This document shows, piece by piece, positions 21,325-30,192 of a stretch of 62,000 nucleotides of DNA (the first letter of the stretch is position 1; each line of letters opens with the position of its first letter). Source of the stretch: Symbiodinium natans (taxonomy: Eukaryota; Sar; Dinophyceae; Suessiales; Symbiodiniaceae); contig CAJNDS010000041.1 of NCBI GenBank assembly GCA_905221605.1, forward strand, positions 72,501 through 134,500, read 5' to 3'. The notes below the pieces were generated by a model. That model was not told where the DNA came from and did not search any database. It saw only the letters and a program-made list of their open reading frames with translations. The translations under genes and the position numbers were made by a program.

Positions 21325-21735
21325 CCCCAGCCCCGGAGGGACCAAACGGCTAATAACATTGGTCCCGGAGGGACCGAAAAGCTATGAGTCCCCCCCAACT
21401 CGGAGGGACCGAACAGCTACGTAATAGCGTTGACCCACAGTTCGGAAGGACCGAAAAGCTAGTAACATGGGTCCCCCCCAGCCCGAAGGGACCGAAAAGC
21501 TAACAACATGCCCCCCCCCCCCCCCCAGCCCGGCGGGACCGAAAAGCTAATAACACTGGTGCGCCCCCCGCGTGCAGGGACCGAAAAGCGAATAACATTG
21601 CCCCCCCCCCAGCCCGGAAGGGACCGAAATGACCGGTACTGGAGGGGCCGAAAAGCTACCAGAGGGACCGAAAAGCTAATAACATTCTTCCCGGATGGAC
21701 CGAAAAGCTAACAACATTGGTACCGAGAGAGACCA
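21325..21735 (+). repeat. Minisatellite with core GGGACCGAAAAGCTAAYAACAT
   Basis: About ten copies of a GGACCGAAAAGCTA core separated by variable, mostly C-rich spacers of 10-30 bases. It resembles no coding sequence and occurs once in the window. Confidence 0.85.
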
Positions 21736-21869
21736 AGAAATCCTTCAAAGGTTAAATATACATGTGATAGAGAGGGTTCAGGGCGTAGGACTTAGTATTA
21801 GGGTTTAGGGTTTAGGGTTTAGGGAGCCATCTCGAAGTCCAAGCCGGTTCTGGGGCTTGGGAGTTTTGG

Positions 21870-21990
21870 GGTTTAGGGTTCGGGGTTTAGGGTTTAGGGT
21901 TTAGAGTGTAGCGTTTGGGGTTTAGGATTTGGAGTTTGGGGTTTAAGATTTGGGTAGTAGGGTTTATTTGGGGTTTAGGATTTGGGTTTA
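21870..21990 (+). repeat. TTTAGGG/TTTGGGG degenerate array
   Basis: G-rich heptamer variants in a non-exonic stretch. Confidence 0.85.
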
Positions 21991-22151
21991 AGGTTCGGCT
22001 TCGCAGCCCTCTACCCCAAACCCCAACTTTGGGGCCTCCAACCCGAAGCCAACTCTGAACCCCAAAAGCCCAAACCCTAAAGGGCCCAGTATGCATGCCA
22101 TAAACCGACTAACCCTACTAAGCCCAAGGCCCCCAGACCCGCAAAACCTCA

Positions 22152-22186
22152 GAGCCCCCCCCCCCCCCCCCCCAAAAAAAAAAAAA
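22152..22186 (+). repeat. Poly-C to poly-A switch tract
   Basis: C run of about 17-20 followed by about a dozen A. Confidence 0.9.
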
Positions 22187-22309
22187 CCCTAAAGCCCCCA
22201 AACCCTAGCCCCCGAAACTCCAAACCCCCAACCCCCAACCCCAAACCCCAAGCCCTAAACCCAAAAATCCCAAAACCTTAACCCTGTAGCGTCCCTTCTG
22301 ACACACAAG

Positions 22310-22343
22310 GGCGGGCAATATCGAGACATGCCCGGAGCCCAGG
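22310..22343 (+). CDS. Candidate short exon
   Basis: CACAAG then GGCGGGCAA; reads GGQYRDMPGAQ. In phase 0 with the candidate exon at 20936-21022. Confidence 0.3.
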
Positions 22344-22382
22344 GCTTGCTTCGCGCGCCATGATTTCAATGTCAAGGAGGCT

Positions 22383-22500
22383 TAGGGTTTAGGGTTTAGG
22401 GTTTAGGGTTTAGGTTTAGGGATTAGGATTTCGGGTTTAGGGTTTAGGGTTTCCGGGTCAGCGTTTAGGGTTCAGGGTTTTTAGGGTTTAGGGGGTAGGG
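22383..22500 (+). repeat. TTTAGGG array
   Basis: Perfect then degenerate units. Confidence 0.92.
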
Positions 22501-22626
22501 CAGCAACAACTCCTTCGCTTCAAAGCTCCCACGCCCTCCCCCCCTCCCCCGCGCCTCTACCAGATGATGCCACGGCGGTGGTGGGGTTGCGCCGGATCAT
22601 AGGACCAGAAATACATAGACTACTGT

Positions 22627-22772
22627 AACACCCTACACCCTACACCCTACACCCTACACCCTACACCCTACACCCTACACCCTACACCCTACACCCTACA
22701 CCCTACACCCTACACCCTACACCCTAAACCCTACACCCTAAACCCTAAACCCTAAACCCTAAACCCTAAACC
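22627..22772 (-). repeat. CCCTACA array switching to CCCTAAA
   Basis: About fifteen homogeneous CCCTACA units followed by CCCTAAA. It ends 8 bases before the candidate exon at 22780. Confidence 0.97.
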
Positions 22773-22779
22773 CACGAAG

Positions 22780-22848
22780 GCGCCGGCCGAACGTGCCGGC
22801 AAACCCGCCCATCGGCGCGAGGCGCAGTGCGAGGCCGCCGCCCAACAG
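22780..22848 (+). CDS. Candidate exon, Ala/Arg-rich, helix-like
   Basis: ACGAAG then GCGCCGGCC; reads APAERAGKPAHRREAQCEAA and ends CAACAG before GCGAGG (GC donor). Confidence 0.45.
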
Positions 22849-22902
22849 GCGAGGCACCGTTTACTGGGTTTAGGGTTTAGGGTTTAGGGTCTTAAGGAGT
22901 GC

Positions 22903-23020
22903 TATACTTGAACATTTTTTTTGGCTTCTGAGTTCCTATTCTAGCTGCTTATACCTACTATACTTGAACATGTTTTTTTGGGTTCTGGGGTCCTGCTATA
23001 GCTGCTTATACCTAAGAAGT
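22903..23020 (+). repeat. Direct duplication, about 57 bp
   Basis: CTATACTTGAACAT through GCTGCTTATACCTA appears twice in tandem with minor differences. Confidence 0.85.
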
Positions 23021-23071
23021 ATATACTTCTTGTTCCAGGGTCTACTCCAAAGTAGGGTTTCGACCACTAAT

Positions 23072-23172
23072 TTGGGATGTTCCCCCTTATACCAACAGTC
23101 CTTAGTAGGGGTTCTAATGGGGGGTACTATATTTCCTAGGAAGGACTGATCGTATAAGGGGGAACATCCCAA
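23072..23172. mobile_element. Family B TIR element, copy 2
   Basis: TTGGGATGTTCCCCCTTATA on the left, TATAAGGGGGAACATCCCAA on the right: perfect 20-base inverted ends. The interior carries CAGTCCTTAGTAGGGG. Confidence 0.88.
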
Positions 23173-23179
23173 CCCTTAA

Positions 23180-24060
23180 TCTCAATACAGTTTGCTTAAG
23201 AACCTCACAAAACGAGCTACCTTACTTATATCCCCCTACATATACCCTGTAAGGGATCATTTGCTGAAGAACCTCCAACATACAGGATACCTGAAAAGGA
23301 AGAATTGTTTTTTTTTTATCATAATATTGTTGTTTATTGTTTTTTCGGGGTTCTTAAGCAACGGGTAGTTCAGGTGTGGTCCCCGCCCCCCCAATTTAAG
23401 GGAGTAAGGGCCCGTATTAACGGACCATGTAACTGCCCTAAGCCTTATTAAGGCTTTTTCTGCGTTTTGTAGTGCTGCTGAGTTTTCTGCGGCATTTGCA
23501 GGGCTTGCGGGGCTTCAGGGTTGAGGGTTGAGGGTTGGGACAATGTTGGACGCGACTACAACAGTCCACCAGAGGACACAAGTAAATGACCCTGTATAGG
23601 ATAAAATCTAGGGAATCTATCCACACCAAGAAGCGAGAAACAGAGGCATTACAACCATGCTACTGCCGAAGTTGGTCTAAAGACCTTTGATTTGGGGCGA
23701 GAAGCTTGTCTAACTCACGTGAACAAAGCCATTCACTCAATCGACCAATAATTGCATAGATTCATGTTTCCCGTACTGGCCCAAGAAGTCCTTCCCAGTA
23801 TTTAAATGCTATCTTAATCAGCTTAAAATTAATCTACCAACACCAAGCTACTCTACGAATACGAAAGCTCAGATTATCAAGAAAATGCACCTCGATGCCG
23901 GCTTAGCATCACCGCAATCTGTAGCTAGCTTATTCATGGGAGTGCTCATCCCGTAAAGTAAGTAGGTATGTGATTGCGGGTTTCAGGGTTCACAGATGAG
24001 CGGCTTCAGGGGTTAAGGGCTGAGGCTGAAAATTAGGGCCGAAGGGTCGAGGCTCCTATG
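23180..24060. other. AT-richer unique sequence, no gene recognised
   Basis: Few telomere units. 23560-23960 resembles decayed unique sequence of different composition. No exon-like GC-rich island is visible. Confidence 0.5.
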
Positions 24061-24073
24061 AAAGCTTGAATCC

Positions 24074-24170
24074 CCTAAACCCTAAACCCTAAACCCTAAA
24101 CCCTAAACCCTAAACCCTAAACCCTAAACCCTAAACCCTAAACCCTAAACCCTAAACCCCAAACCCCTAA
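24074..24170 (-). repeat. CCCTAAA array, about 12 units
   Basis: Perfect heptamers. Confidence 0.97.
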
Positions 24171-24372
24171 ACCCTTAACCCGAAAACGCCCTAAACCCTA
24201 AGCCCTACACTCTAAACCCTGAACCCACAGACTTTGGGGTTGCCCTAAGAAGCCCCAGAAGGCCCTAGCTTTAACAACCTGCCCCCTAAGATGGCCGAAG
24301 AAGCCTCAACCCCTAGGGTTTAAGGTCTAGGGTTTAGGGTTTAGGGTTTAGGGTTTAGGGTTGAAGCGCCAG

Positions 24373-24431
24373 GCAGAGGAAGACTTGGAATGTTTAATGT
24401 GGGCTTGGGCCGCGGCGTGCCAGCGTCTCTG
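24373..24431 (+). CDS. Candidate exon
   Basis: GCCAG then GCAGAGGAA; reads AEEDLECLMWAWAAACQRL and ends before GTTTAAGG. In phase 0 with 22780-22848. No family recognised. Confidence 0.45.
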
Positions 24432-24589
24432 GTTTAAGGCGTAGTGGAAGTTGAAGTTGAGTGGTTCGGGGTTAGTTAAACCCTGAATCCCAAAACCCTA
24501 AGGCCCCCAAACTCTAAACCTTGCAGTGTAGGGTTTCAGCTTCTAGCAGTCAAGCTTCAGAGTTTACGTTCAGCGACAGGTGCTTAATG

Positions 24590-24693
24590 TAGGGGCCTTA
24601 ATCATTAGAAGTGGGTTTTGGGGGGAGAGATTATTGTATAAGCATAAAGGGACTATGAGGGAACATCATTAGTACTACTTCCGACCCCTACAT
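24590..24693 (-). mobile_element. Family G element, reverse copy
   Basis: GTAGGGGCC at the left and GACCCCTAC at the right. The interior GGGACTATGAGGGAACATCATTAG is the complement of the family G core seen at 61608 and 32146. Confidence 0.55.
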
Positions 24694-24839
24694 TCGGAGT
24701 TTTTGTTTTAATGTTTCGAGGGTGCAGAGCTTAGTCCTTCTGGACGTTTCAAGGTTCAGCTCCGACCCTGAACCCTACTTGGGGAGGTTCACGGGTGGCT
24801 ATAACGAAGACCCAGATTCGGTTCCCTGAGTCCCCCTTG

Positions 24840-25108
24840 TTAGGGTTTAGGGTTTAGGGTTTAGGGTTTAGGGTTTAGGGTTTAGGGTTTAGGGTTTAGG
24901 GTTTAGGGCTCCCCTTAGAAGCCCCTTCACCCTTTTTTTTATTCCTGGGGCCCTTACTGTGAGGGAGCTCTTATATAACTGGCAATCCCAATGATCGAAA
25001 TGATCGAAGCAAGGGGTGCCTAAACCCTAAACCCTAAACCCTAAACCCTAAACCCTAAACCCTAAACCCTAAACCCTAAACCCTAAACCCTAAACCCTAA
25101 ACCCTAAA
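24840..25108. repeat. (TTTAGGG)10 - unique loop - (CCCTAAA)12 fold-back pair
   Basis: G-rich array at 24840-24909 and C-rich array at 25020-25108, separated by about 110 unique bases, between candidate exons 24373-24431 and 25136-25171. Confidence 0.95.
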
Positions 25109-25135
25109 GAATGATGTGCCAGTGTCGCCTTCGAG

Positions 25136-25171
25136 GCTGCTCGGTTCATCAAGAGCCTTAACGCCCCCGAA
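25136..25171 (+). CDS. Candidate short exon
   Basis: TTCGAG then GCTGCTCGG; reads AARFIKSLNAPE in phase 0. A family A element begins about 35 bases downstream. Confidence 0.35.
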
Positions 25172-25206
25172 GCCCCAAGAGTTCCACACTACGAGCCACC
25201 CTACAT

Positions 25207-25310
25207 ATGGGGGTTTACGAGAAATAGGGGACCCCCAATATCAAATAGTAGGATCCCCTTTTTAGTAAGGACCCCTAAGAAGGTACCCCTAATTTCGGAA
25301 ACCCCCATGT
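25207..25310. mobile_element. Family A TIR element, well preserved
   Basis: ATATGGGGGTTTACGA on the left, TCGGAAACCCCCATGT on the right. The interior AATAGTAGGATCCCCTT and the inner ends AATAGGGGACCCC / GGTACCCCTAAT are shared with 42605-42714 and 31627-31738. Confidence 0.9.
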
Positions 25311-25817
25311 TCAGCGCAGCCGTCGCAAGGAACGGAAGGGTTACAAGGGCTTCGGACGTCTAAAGCCGTGGCCTAGATGAGACCTGTCTCGGAATTGATC
25401 GTGTCACCGCCGGATCGCTTAGCTCCGACCCCTGAAACGCGGGGGAAGGAGGGCCTCGTGTTGTGGCGCCCTTTGAAAAGGTGCGCGATCCTGAGCTGCT
25501 TTTTCACAGAACCTATCCAGTTCTCTATCTTAAGTTTGGGTGTTAACCCTAGAGTTTAGGTGTTTTTTTTTTGGGGGGGGGTTGACGAAGACTCAGGGTT
25601 GAGGCTTATGGCTTTAGGGAAGAGGGCTCAGGGTTTCCCCTAACGCCCTCAAACTCCAGACTGTCCAAGGAGCTACCCCAAATCCAAAACCTGAAGCCCT
25701 AATCCCTAAAAGCCCAAAAAACACCTAGAAACCCCCAAAGCCCTAAAAATCCCTAAGAAGCCCCAAAACCCCTCAAAAACCCTACTACCTTAAACCTTAG
25801 CTTCTAACTCCCAAGCT

Positions 25818-26050
25818 GAGGTTTAGGGTTTAGGGTTTAGGGTTTAGGGTTTAGGGTTTAGGGTTTAGGGTTTAGGGTTTAGGGTTTAGGGTTTAGGGTT
25901 TGCAAGGACTCCCCAAGTCCCTTTGTGTGGTGTTAGGTTCCCTTTACGCTGCACCAAAAAGGGAACCCTAAACCCTAAACCCTAAACCCTAAACCCTAAA
26001 CCCTAAACCCTAAACCCTAAACCCTAAACCCTAAACCCTAAACCCAAAAC
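25818..26050. repeat. (TTTAGGG)12 - 65-nt loop - (CCCTAAA)11 fold-back pair
   Basis: Almost perfect arrays in opposite orientation flank a short loop that holds a family H segment (GGTTCCCTTTACG). As RNA this would be a hairpin with about an 80-bp stem. Confidence 0.96.
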
Positions 26051-26193
26051 CCTACACCACAAACCCTAAACCCCTAGAACCCTACACCCCAAAACCTGGA
26101 CCCCGGAACTTTTTTTTTGGATTCCTGGGTCGCTCTTGGAGCCAGTTTGGGGTTCGGTGAAGGCTTTGGCCGGAAGTTTAGTTGTGCAGGCAT

Positions 26194-26330
26194 GGTTTAG
26201 GGTTTAGGGTTTAGGGTTTAGGGTTTAGGGTGTTAGGGTTGAGGGTTTAGGGTTTAGGGTTTAGGGTTAAGGATTCAGGGTTTAGGATTTGGGGTTCAGG
26301 GTTTAGGATTTGGGGTTCAGGGTTCTGAGT
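26194..26330 (+). repeat. TTTAGGG array
   Basis: Perfect, then TTCAGGG/TTTAGGATTTGGGG variants. Confidence 0.93.
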
Positions 26331-26543
26331 GAAGCAAGCGCGAATCTAGAGGGCCAGGAAGGCTTGCAGGAAGGTCCGCGTATATCCCTGCCAAGCCCTA
26401 AAACACCCTCAAACGCTCAAACACCCTCAAAAACCCCACAAAACCCTGAAAACCCTTAAACAACCCTTAAAAACCCTCTTAAAACACCACACAAACCCTT
26501 AAAACCCTTTTTAAAAACCCTACGGCTCCCTTGAGGCTGCGAG

Positions 26544-26605
26544 GCTTACCCCGTGTCGCGGCGGCGTGGCCGCGGCCGTGGACGCGGTGGCCCTCAATCT
26601 CGAAG
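26544..26605 (+). CDS. Candidate exon encoding an RG/RGG-rich segment
   Basis: CTGCGAG then GCTTACCCC; phase 0 reads AYPVSRRRGRGRGRGGPQSR, an Arg-Gly-rich stretch typical of RNA-binding tails, and ends before GTGGAG. Its gene (nucleotidyltransferase tail, helicase N-terminus or a separate gene) is unknown. Confidence 0.5.
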
Positions 26606-28144
26606 GTGGAGGCCCGTAGGTTTAGGGCTTCAGGGTTGGGGTCACCCTAAACCCTATATACCCTAAACCCTAAACCCTAAACCCTCAACCCTAAACCCTT
26701 TGAGGCTTTAACTTGAGGGCTGAGGCCTTTTTTTTTTCAGGGGGGGTGTCAGGGGTTGGTTTTTGAGAACTCGGTTTGGGCCGTTCAGGGTCTTCGGCGT
26801 GGGTTTTCGGCGTAGGGTTCAATAGTCCCCAAAAGGGCCCATTAATGTAGAGATGTGGCCATCTCGTGAAATTTGGCACCAGCCCCTTGGCAGTCTGCGA
26901 TATTACCCACGCTTTTGGGGTTGGGGTTTTGGGTTTGCCCTACACCCTTTACAATGTCAAATGGAAACGCGCCGCTTCTCCCACTTCTAGTGAAGAGTCC
27001 AGCCAAACCCCTTCACCTTTGAGAACCCGAAGCCCTAACCCTTCAGCCCCACTAAGCCTTTCAAACAGCTCTTGCATGCCGAACAGCGCCTTTTGGGGAT
27101 GTTCCCCCGTATATTAACAGTCCTTGATAGGGATTATCGTAGGGGCTACCTCTTATCCCTAGCTGCTAGTATAAGGGGGGAACATCCCAAACCGCCCCTA
27201 CTCTTGCAACCCCACACCCCCCAAATCCTGAACGGTGGCCTTGGCAACCCCGGCCCCTCGCAACCTTCAGCCCTCAGCGTTGCCCTAGACCCTCCGTAAA
27301 CCCTAGACCCCTAAACCCCTGACCCCTCAACTCTAAACCCTACACCCCTAAACCATAAACCCCTCAACCCTTCACCCCTAAACCTCTAAACGCCTAAACC
27401 CTAAACCCCTAACCCCCCCCCAACCCCCTTAAGCTCCCAAGCCCACGTAGGGGTAGGGAAGCCTTACACCAAAGTCTGCAACTGCAGCAGGGATCGACCA
27501 GACTGGCCGGAGGCATCCGGTTTCAGACATGTTTTCGGGCTTGGAGGTTTGGGTGGGGGGGTTTAGGGTTGGGGGTTTAGGCTTTAGGGTTCAGGGTCTA
27601 GGTTGTAGGGTTGTGGGTTGTAGGGTCTAGCGGTTAGGTGTCCTGGCAAATGCCCCGAAGGGCATCTGGATTGTCGTCTCTCTCAGTTGTGGCGCCCATT
27701 TTGAGGATCCCTGTGATAAGACACACACACACACACACCCTTTATATTCGGCTACACCAAGTGGGAGACCACATAGCGAGCCCGAAGCCCTAAACTGTAA
27801 ATCTTCTGTGGGTATATGGGATCGAGTTCCCCTGCCGCAGAATGCCATAATCCTTACTCCAGGAACCCCCAAAACGTCACCACCGTTTCTTGGAAACTCC
27901 CATATGTGGTCGATGGGCACAGGGAATCCCCAAACAAGAGTCTTTGGAGCCTACGGGTCACTGTCTTGGTACTTGGTAGAGAGGCCCTAACCCCCAAACC
28001 CCAAACCCCAAGACCTAAACCCTAAACCCTAAACCCTAAACCCTAAACCCTAAACCCTAAACCCTAAACCCTAAACCCTAAACCCTAAACCTAAATCCTA
28101 AACCCAAACCCTAAACTCACGGAAGTACAGGGTCTAGATCGAAG
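26606..28144. other. Non-coding stretch with C-rich and G-rich variants
   Basis: CCCTAAA at 26643-26698 and 28020-28100, loose CCCCTAAA words at 27297-27430, a CA run at 27720-27738, and one family B element. No further exon could be framed. Confidence 0.5.
27093..27190. mobile_element. Family B TIR element, copy 3
   Basis: TTGGGGATGTTCCCCCGTATA on the left, TATAAGGGGGGAACATCCCAA on the right, with internal CAGTCCTTGATAGGG. Confidence 0.85.
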
Positions 28145-28185
28145 GAGCAGGAGCAGCAGCGGCGTTCTGCCCGGGTCCCGGAGGG
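28145..28185 (+). CDS. Candidate short exon
   Basis: CGAAG then GAGCAGGAG; reads EQEQQRRSARVPE (phase 0) or an SR-rich alternative (phase 2), and ends before GTTCTTTA. Confidence 0.3.
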
Positions 28186-29509
28186 GTTCTTTACCCCAAA
28201 CGCCTTCTGCCTAGGCCCTCGGCGGATAAGGATAAGATTCAAGGTGTATCTCTCTATATGAAGAAAATTTTTAGCACCCTCAAACAGAGGACAAGTCTAA
28301 GCCCTAAAACCTGCGGTAAAACCCGGAACCCAAGCCATGCGACTTGTACGGGTCTGAGGCTCTGGGGTTGGGGCTTGCGGTCATGAGGATGGGTGGCTGC
28401 ACGTGAAGCTTCCGAGCTGTCCTGTGCCCATCTTCTTGTGTTCATGAACCTTCAACCCTGCCTTGAACACCATAGTCCTCAAAGCCCAAGCCCTTTGAAC
28501 AAAAGGCCAAGCCCTAATCCCTCAAGCCAAAGCCCTACAAAACCTTAAGCCTAAGTCCAGATTTTAGGAAGGGTCGCCCTTCACCATTCCCAAAGCCCTC
28601 GGGCCTACACCTCGTCTGACCCCAGAACCCTGAACCACAAAAGGGCTTAGGGCTTGTGGTTTGAAAAGCCCTAAACCCTGAACCCTACACCCTGAAAGCC
28701 TAAACCCTAAACCCTAAACCCTAAACCCTAAACCCTAAACCCTAAACCCTAAACCCTAAACCCTAAACCCTAAACCCTAAACCCTAAACCCTAAACCCTA
28801 GACCCTTGACCCTTGACCCTTGACCCTAGACCCTAGACCCTAAACCCTAAACCCTAAACCCTAAAGGGCTGAGGGCCCAGGGTTTAGGGGTTTAGGGTTA
28901 ACCCGAAACCATAAACCCTAAGTCGAATTCGGGCTCTTTGGTAGGCAACGGACCATCGAGGGAACCCCAAACCCGAAGCTCCAAGGGCTTCTAGGGCTTC
29001 TTTGTAGGGTAGTTTAGGGTTTGTAGGGTTTGTAGGGCGTGTAGGGTTTAGGATGCCGAGGGTTCGCTTCAGACTTCAGGCCCACAAAGCCCTCGAGAAC
29101 GTTGTGAAGACCTAGAGCCGAACCCGATTCGGCTGCGTGGGTTTGAGGTTGGAGCGTTTTCGACCCCAAGCCCTCAACCTTTTGTCAAACCAGCCCTAAT
29201 ATGCGGCACCAACACCCGGAACCCCAAACCCAAAACCCTAAACCCCCCAAGCCCCAAACCCTAGACGCCGCCCTGGATAGGAATTCACCTCCGGAAACCA
29301 TCCTTCGATCAGGTTCAGGTTCCGGTCGGCTGGGGTAAGAGGGCCCGCCGGCTGCATGCAGTTCTCAGGGGCTTAGGGCTTCAGGGGCGTCGGGGTTTAG
29401 AGTTTCGGGTTCTGGGAGTCTGGAATATTACAATTTCGGGTTCTTCAGGTTTTAGGGTTTAAGAGTTCTGGAATCAGGGGTTCAGGGGCTTAGGGAGAAA
29501 CACATGATT

Positions 29510-29569
<60 letters not shown>

Positions 29570-30192
29570 TCAGGGGTTCAGATTCAGTGGCTTGAGGAGA
29601 AACAATTCCTCTGTGTGTGTCTCTCAGACATCGACCGGCCCAGACAGGCTCCGGTACCCCAAGCTAAACAATCCCACCAGCCCCAACGCAGCATACTCAA
29701 GACATGCACACGTCATAACTCCGAGCTGTACAGAGTTTTAAGGCGGAGTCCTTGACTTATGGTGGTAAAGCCGCTCGATTCAATCGGCAATTGGGGACAG
29801 GTGCACAACCCTACACCCCGCACCTACCCTAAATCCGCCGGTACATATGAACCGTACATGCAGCCGGAGCCCCTGAACCCTGAATAGGTGCGGCAGAAGC
29901 TCTGCACCCTAAACGCCTAGAATGACAGTATCTGAAAGCAGCTAGGGCTCTTGCTTCTGCCGTCGTGCCTGTAGAGACACTGCAGACGGAACATAAAGGT
30001 GAGGGGGGCAAGAAGGCATTCCGGAAGAGAATAAGGTCCTCAGTCTTCGGTACCCTTCTTACATCCCTGAAGAGCTTTGCACACTTGGAGGCTACCCTTC
30101 AAGCAGCCCTAAACCACAAAACGAAACCCCCAAAAGGCCGAGGTGCCACCTAGAAGGCCTCCTCCAGTGTCTCACTCTTCCCTCCCCGAAAG
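28186..30192. other. Non-coding stretch with repeats
   Basis: A long CCCTAAA array with CCCTTGA and CCCTAGA variants at 28700-28865, and a GT microsatellite at 29513-29568. A possible exon at 29282-29333 ends in a canonical GTAAGA donor, but its frame is unresolved. Confidence 0.5.
29513..29568 (+). repeat. GT microsatellite
   Basis: About 26 GT units; the Cys-Val repeat frames are artefacts. Confidence 0.97.

Noticed and set aside
21325-21735. CRISPR-like array (constant core, variable spacers)
   Set aside because: Core and spacer lengths vary, spacers are C-rich and mutually similar, there are no cas genes, and the context is clearly eukaryotic.
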